Program-made: the position numbers and the translations under genes
Source: Ancistrus triradiatus
Lineage: Eukaryota; Chordata; Actinopteri; Siluriformes; Loricariidae
Assembly: GCA_025084515.1 (NCBI GenBank)
Contig: JAJAGP010000172.1
Span: 186,001 to 250,000 of the forward strand
DNA length: 64,000 nt
Direction of reading: 5' to 3'
Part shown: one piece after another, positions 59,322-64,000 of the stretch
Position numbering within the stretch: position 1 is the first letter of the stretch
How the letters are laid out: each line of letters opens with the position of its first letter
Notes under the pieces: model-generated
What the model saw: only the letters and a program-made list of their open reading frames with translations
Told to the model about the DNA's origin: nothing
The model's database searches: none

Positions 59322-59461
59322 GGGTTTAACATTTTTTCAGCTTAACAGAAATAAACGTCTGTTTAAAAAAAAACACAACGACTTTTTACTCTTATTTTTG
59401 GGGAACTGCGACTCAAGTTTGAGGTGCTTGAGCACCCCTAAAAATAGGCTAGACACGCCTA
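59322..59461 (+). repeat. Dispersed repeat, same family as 14968-15080
   Basis: GGGTTTAACATTTTTTCAGC, a T/A-rich block, ACTCTTATTTTTGGGG, GCGACTCAAG, then GAGCACCCCTAAAAATAGGC and TAGACACGCC. It begins immediately after the LINE 3' end, so it is the sequence the LINE pair inserted into or next to. Confidence 0.55.
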
Positions 59462-59892
59462 TTGGACGATCCAAGAAACTGTAGGTTAAAGCCCTTGTTT
59501 AAGCAGTGCTGGGACATGTAAAAACTGGACCTTCTGCTTGACTAAGACATGACTTCTTAGGTGTAACACATGGCCCTTATCTTTTTCCCCAAGTGATCGG
59601 TTGGAGTTGCAGAATTGGCTTTTAGAGCAGATACTCTGTTCTACCACCGGGTGGCACCACATCTTCGATATACAGTACTGTAATGTACATAAACCGTCTA
59701 GATGAAGTTTCTGTTCTGAAAGGAAACAACATGCCATAGATCAGCTGCTTCTACTAAATTAAAGGGGACAGAAAGATAAATAAAGCCAATGACTAAGTCA
59801 AAATAATGAGACCGTTTCCAAAATTATGATATGTTTTTCAAGGTCATGACATAGTGACTCAATTGTCAGAATACATCATGTTCCTATTAAAG
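59462..59892. other. Gene-free stretch
   Basis: No recognised gene or repeat; a GTTCTACCACCGGGTGGCAC phrase at 59638-59657 is weakly tRNA- or SINE-like. Confidence 0.35.
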
Positions 59893-59894
59893 TA

Positions 59895-61449
59895 CAGTGG
59901 GACAAAAAAGTATTTAGTCAGCCACTGATTGTGCAAGTTCTCCTACTTAGAAAGATGAGAGAGGTCTGTAATTTCCATCATAGCTACACTTCAACTATGA
60001 GAGACAAAATGTGAAAACAAAATCCAGAAAATCACATTGTAGGATTTTTAAAGAATTTAATTGTAAATCATGGTGGAAAATAAGTATTTGGTCACCCACA
60101 AACAAGCAAAATGGCTGGCTCTCACAGACCTGCAACTTATTTTTTAAGAAGCTCTTATGAGTTCCACTCGTTACCTGTATTAGTGGCACCTGTTTGACGT
60201 CGTTCTCTGTATAAAAGACACCTGTCCACAGGCTCAAACAGACAGACTCCAAACTCAACCATAGCCATGACAAAAGAGCTGTCGAAGGACACCAGGACAA
60301 AAATTGTAGACCTGCACCAGGCTAGGAAGAGTGAATCTACAATAGGCAAGCAGGTTGGTGTGAATAAATCAACTGTGGGAGCAATTGTAAGACATACAAG
60401 ACCATTGATAATCTCCCTTGATCTGGGGCTCCAAGCAAGATCTCATCTCGTGGGGTCAAAATGATCATGAGAACGGTGAGCAAAAATCCCAGAACTACAC
60501 GAAGGGACCTGAACGTAACAAGGCTACCACCAGTAACACACTATGCCAAGAGAGACTCGGATCCTGCAGTGCCAGGCGTGCCCCCCTGCTTAAGCCAGTA
60601 CATGTCCAGGCCCGTCTGAAGTTTGCCAGAGAGCATATGGATGATCCAGAAGAGGATTGGGAGAATATCATGTGGTCAGATGAAACCAAAATAGAATTTT
60701 TTTGGTAAAAACTTCAACTGGAGGAAAAGGAGTCACATCCAAAGAACACCATACCTACTGTGAAGCATTAGGGGTGGAAACATCATACTTTGGGGCTGTT
60801 TTTTCTGCAGAGGGGACCAGGAGACTTGATCCCGTGTTAAGGGAAGAATGAACGGGCCATGTATTGTGGAGATTTTAAGCCAAAACCTCCTTCCATCGTG
60901 ACAGCACTGAAGAAGGAACATGGCTGGGTCTTCCAGCATGAGAGTGATTGCAAACACACCACTGGGGCAACGAAGGAGTGGCTCCGTAAGAAGCATTTTA
61001 AGGTCTTGGAGTGGCCTAGCCAGTCTCCAGACCTCAACCCCATAGAAAATTTGTGGAGGGAATTGAAAGTCCATGTTGTCCAGTGACAGCCCCAAAACAT
61101 CATTGCTCTAGAGGAGATCTGCATGGAAGAATGGGCCAAAATACCAGCTACAGTGTGTGCAAACCTGGTGAAGACTTACAGTAAACGTTTGACCTCTGTC
61201 ATTGCCAACAAAGGTTATGTTTCAAATTATTGAGTTGAATTTTTGTTATTGACCAAATACTTATTTTCCACCATAATTTACAATTAAAATTCTTAAAATC
61301 CTACAATTGTGATTTCCTGGATTTTTTTTTCTCATTTTGTCTCTCATAGTTGAAGTGTAGCTATGATGAAAATTACAGACCTCTCTCATTTTTCTAAGTA
61401 GGAGAACTTGCACAATCAGTGACTGGCTAAATACTTTTTTGCCCCACTG
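59895..61449 (+). mobile_element. Tc1-like transposon, full length but inactive (1555 bp)
   Basis: Begins CAGTGGGACAAAAAAGTATT and ends TACTTTTTTGCCCCACTG, flanked by TA (59893-59894 and 61450-61451). It is of the same family and orientation as 31915-33473. Long inverted repeats run to the TTGGTCA and TGACCAA blocks at about 60095 and 61250. The transposase lies between. Confidence 0.92.
60267..61233 (+). pseudogene. Tc1-like transposase, decayed
   Basis: The ATG at 60267 gives MTKELSKDTRTKIVDLHQAR and IGKQVGVNKSTVGAIVRHTR, the N-terminal helix-turn-helix. Frameshifts follow. WSDETKIEFF keeps the first D (60679-60681), and PIENLW keeps the E (61045-61047). The middle catalytic residue is E instead of D (60940-60942, in QHESDCKH). 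The C-terminus reads NKGYVSNY and stops at 61231-61233. Confidence 0.88.
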
Positions 61450-61554
61450 TATTGAATCTAACACAGATTTACCTTTCACAGATTGACCATGGTAAATTTA
61501 TGCACAGTCCAGGTTTGAAAAAGTATTTAAACTAGTAGTAGTTGGTAAATGGTA

Positions 61555-61720
61555 TAACCCAGGATGCACCTCCACCATGCTTCACAGTTTGGATGAGAGT
61601 TAGAATGTAACGTATTGTGTCTAAACAATAGCTTTGTGCACTTCTGCCAAATGTTTAACATTTGTCTTCTCTAGGCACAGAACATCTATTATTATCCAAA
61701 AGTTTAGGTATGCTGAATAT
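61555..61720 (-). mobile_element. Degraded Tc1-like fragment
   Basis: The plus-strand phrase CCTCCACCATGCTTCACAGT (61570-61589) is the antisense of the VKHGGG-coding block of Tc1 transposases. The following text resembles the antisense of the neighbouring part. No ends or frame. Confidence 0.4.
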
Positions 61721-62141
61721 AAAAAACTACAGCAAATCCAAACATGTGTGGAAGATGAAGTTTACTGCACAAACATCGCACTTCCCTCAGATGTTAATAT
61801 TGTCACACATACCCTCTTACGCACAAGTTTAAGCACCCAAAATGAAATGAAACCACGCACAACGAAGGAACAAACGGCGTCAATTAGCACAGCCTACATT
61901 CAGCCTTTTTGTGCAGATCTTTAGCCACATGACAGCTTTCACAGAGACACCATTTGGAGAAAAAAAAACCTCTTTGATTACCCCCCACCTCCTGATGATT
62001 TGAGTTTTTTTTTTACAGGATACTGGAGCTCATACAGAGACTTCATTACTCTCGCTGTCCCATTAACACAAACAGAGCCAATGAGCTTTAGTGTGATGGC
62101 AGTCATCCTTCAAAATCTCCACTCCTCAGGGAGGAAACATC

Positions 62142-62142
62142 C

Positions 62143-62171
<29 letters not shown>
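62142..62171 (+). repeat. (CA)n microsatellite
   Basis: About 14 CA units. Confidence 0.9.
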
Positions 62172-62176
<5 letters not shown>

Positions 62177-62422
62177 TCAATGGTGAATTCCTCTTCTCTA
62201 CACACACTCACTTTCCAGGGCGGATAAGGACCTGATGTTTGCCCTAAAGGATTAGATATTGAGCTCTAATGAGTTTTTCGTGCCTTTGCTGTGTTTGAGA
62301 AACACTTTGCTTCGCTCTGCTCTCTCAGCAGCTGTAAAATGTCTTTATTCACTTCTACCTAATAAACCATTTTTTGGCCAGGATCTCCAGCTGTGATATT
62401 ATAATGGATTTGGGATACAAGG

Positions 62423-62444
62423 TGTGTGTGTGTGTGTGTGTGTG
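62423..62444 (+). repeat. (GT)n microsatellite
   Basis: Eleven GT units. Confidence 0.9.
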
Positions 62445-64000
62445 CCGGTGTTATAAAACTTTGAAGTATGGACTAATGAACAGAAGACTGATTTGCTAAG
62501 CTTTAATGGCTCTTGGGGAGCTGACCATTTTGGACATTTGTACAGTTTAATATAAGGGTCCAAGGTGCCTGCAAACAGTGATTTTTGGGATAGACTTTGG
62601 ACCCACCATCACTAATGTTGTTAGACTAATGTAACACCCCAAAAATGTTCCCTAGCCCCCTCTCCAATTAAACATGTATCATTAGTGTAAACTATAAACA
62701 GTATTCGTTAGTTCTTCAATTGTGCTTTCTGTCTATTAAATTCACAATGAAATGTGATGCACTAGGACCTGGTGGAGGTGCTGCTGCCCCATAACATTCC
62801 CGAAACCAGGGTTGAATGTTTGTTTGATCTGTGACAGACTTTACTAATTTCCTTGTGTGAAAATAAATACAAAATAAATTGAGAACATGGTTTTGAATGG
62901 CATGTGTCTTCCAAGAAATCTGCTGTCATTTCTGCAAATAGTTGTATGCCAGTTTGTAGGCCTTTTAATGTTTTCTTTATATTCTCCTAGGGGGCTTACC
63001 ACCCACAACCCTCCCCCCCCTCTAGTGACACCCCTGCCCACCATGGGCCTGACCATGATAAGTGGAAGGAAAATGGAATGAAGAAGTTACTGTTTTTGTA
63101 CCATATAATCTGAGCAATCGATGGTTAAGGGCATCGATCGCTGATCTAACAGTGCCAAATTGGCAGTAACCCATAACCTTCTGGTCCTTGGTCATACCCA
63201 CAGTGCCACCACTATACGGTAGGCGTAGAAACATCACACATGTCTTTTGATGAGTTCAGTGTCTCTCTGCTATAAAGTGTTGTGTTAAATAAGCAGCCAG
63301 TTCTGTCTCTGATTCGCTGGGTTTAAAACAGCCCCTATTTGTTGTAACTAAAGTTACTGTGTATGAATCAATATAATTGCAGCAGGTCGAGGCGAGAGGG
63401 TGGTAAAGCACTGTCGAGCTGGTGCAGTTAGGATCGATCTGGCGCCGCTTCACTTTGCCTGTAAAAGCGTGCAAAGAAAGAAAAAACATGATTGATTACG
63501 GAATGCCAGCACCGCTCAGACGGCCGTCACCCGGCTAAGGAAAAGCTGTGATGAACGATAACTGTTTCTCAGTCTCCACCGGGAGCAGGAGATAATCTTT
63601 ACATAAGAAAACAGAAATGCAAGGAGGGATTTGAGGGTTATAAACTGCTGGAATGACTGATGTTTGTGAAAAATCCAGTTGTGTCATATCACTGTTTCTC
63701 TTTTAGTAGTAGTGTATATCAGTGTTAAATTACAAACAATTACATGATTTTTCACATATTAACATCCCTTCTTCGTGGTCACGGTCATGCTCTGGCGCTC
63801 TACCCCAAAGACCACAGGCCTCAGACGTAGGCGTGTCCTGGACTGTATGCCAGTCGATCACATCGGTGGAATCATCCTGTCCCTGGCATCCCGGCAACAG
63901 AGAATACTGGCCCTGTGATTTACTGGAGTTATGTACAGGAGATAAAATGTAAAAACAAATTAAATAAAGACATGCTGTCTCAAAGCAGCTTCACAGAAGC

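Larger units (their letters stand above)
61730..64000. other. Gene-free stretch to window end
   Basis: No recognisable gene. Contains CA and GT microsatellites (62142-62171, 62423-62444), a C-run at 63013-63020, and at the very end the CTCAAAGCAGCTTCACA phrase of the repeat also seen at 1263. Confidence 0.45.

Overview
This is vertebrate nuclear DNA, almost certainly from a ray-finned fish. Coding sequence is split into short exons with GT-AG introns. CA, GA and TA microsatellites are abundant. Several Tc1-like transposons, tRNA-type SINE remnants with a teleost-style 3' tail and a LINE with a restriction-like endonuclease are present. An otophysan fish such as a catfish is plausible, but that is a guess from repeat types, not a demonstrated identity.

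The one host gene I can support is sv2c (synaptic vesicle glycoprotein 2C), on the minus strand. All twelve coding exons can be placed with consistent splice phases between 30948 (ATG) and 11974 (end of the stop codon), giving 729 residues. The ATG exon carries a 5' UTR whose acceptor is predicted after 31086. A non-coding first exon ends at a canonical donor at 41238, inside a CpG-rich segment (about 40980-41560) that looks like the promoter. The sequence below 11973 is 3' UTR or downstream DNA; its end cannot be fixed.

Region by region: 1-8.6 kb is gene-free and holds a near-complete but dead Tc1 element (4514-6057), a SINE and a MITE-like repeat. 8.6-12 kb is 3' flank or UTR. 12-31 kb is the sv2c coding part, with repeats in the introns. 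31-41 kb is intron 1, with one complete dead Tc1 copy, a body-only Tc1 fragment flanked by a 19-bp direct repeat, MITEs, and a 1.3-kb pyrimidine-rich stretch. 41.6-64 kb lies upstream of sv2c, has no recognisable host gene, and is heavily colonised: a 1.1-kb Tc1 derivative, a head-to-tail pair of LINE copies (54935-59319), another complete Tc1 copy (59895-61449), SINEs, microsatellites and a 145-bp double palindrome.

The main non-textbook items are: an unnamed dispersed repeat of about 320 bp seen at five places in both orientations; the tandem LINE arrangement, in which one 3' end abuts the next copy's 5' end; and the body-only Tc1 insert with long direct repeats. I found no CRISPR array, operon, RNA gene or new multi-gene system.
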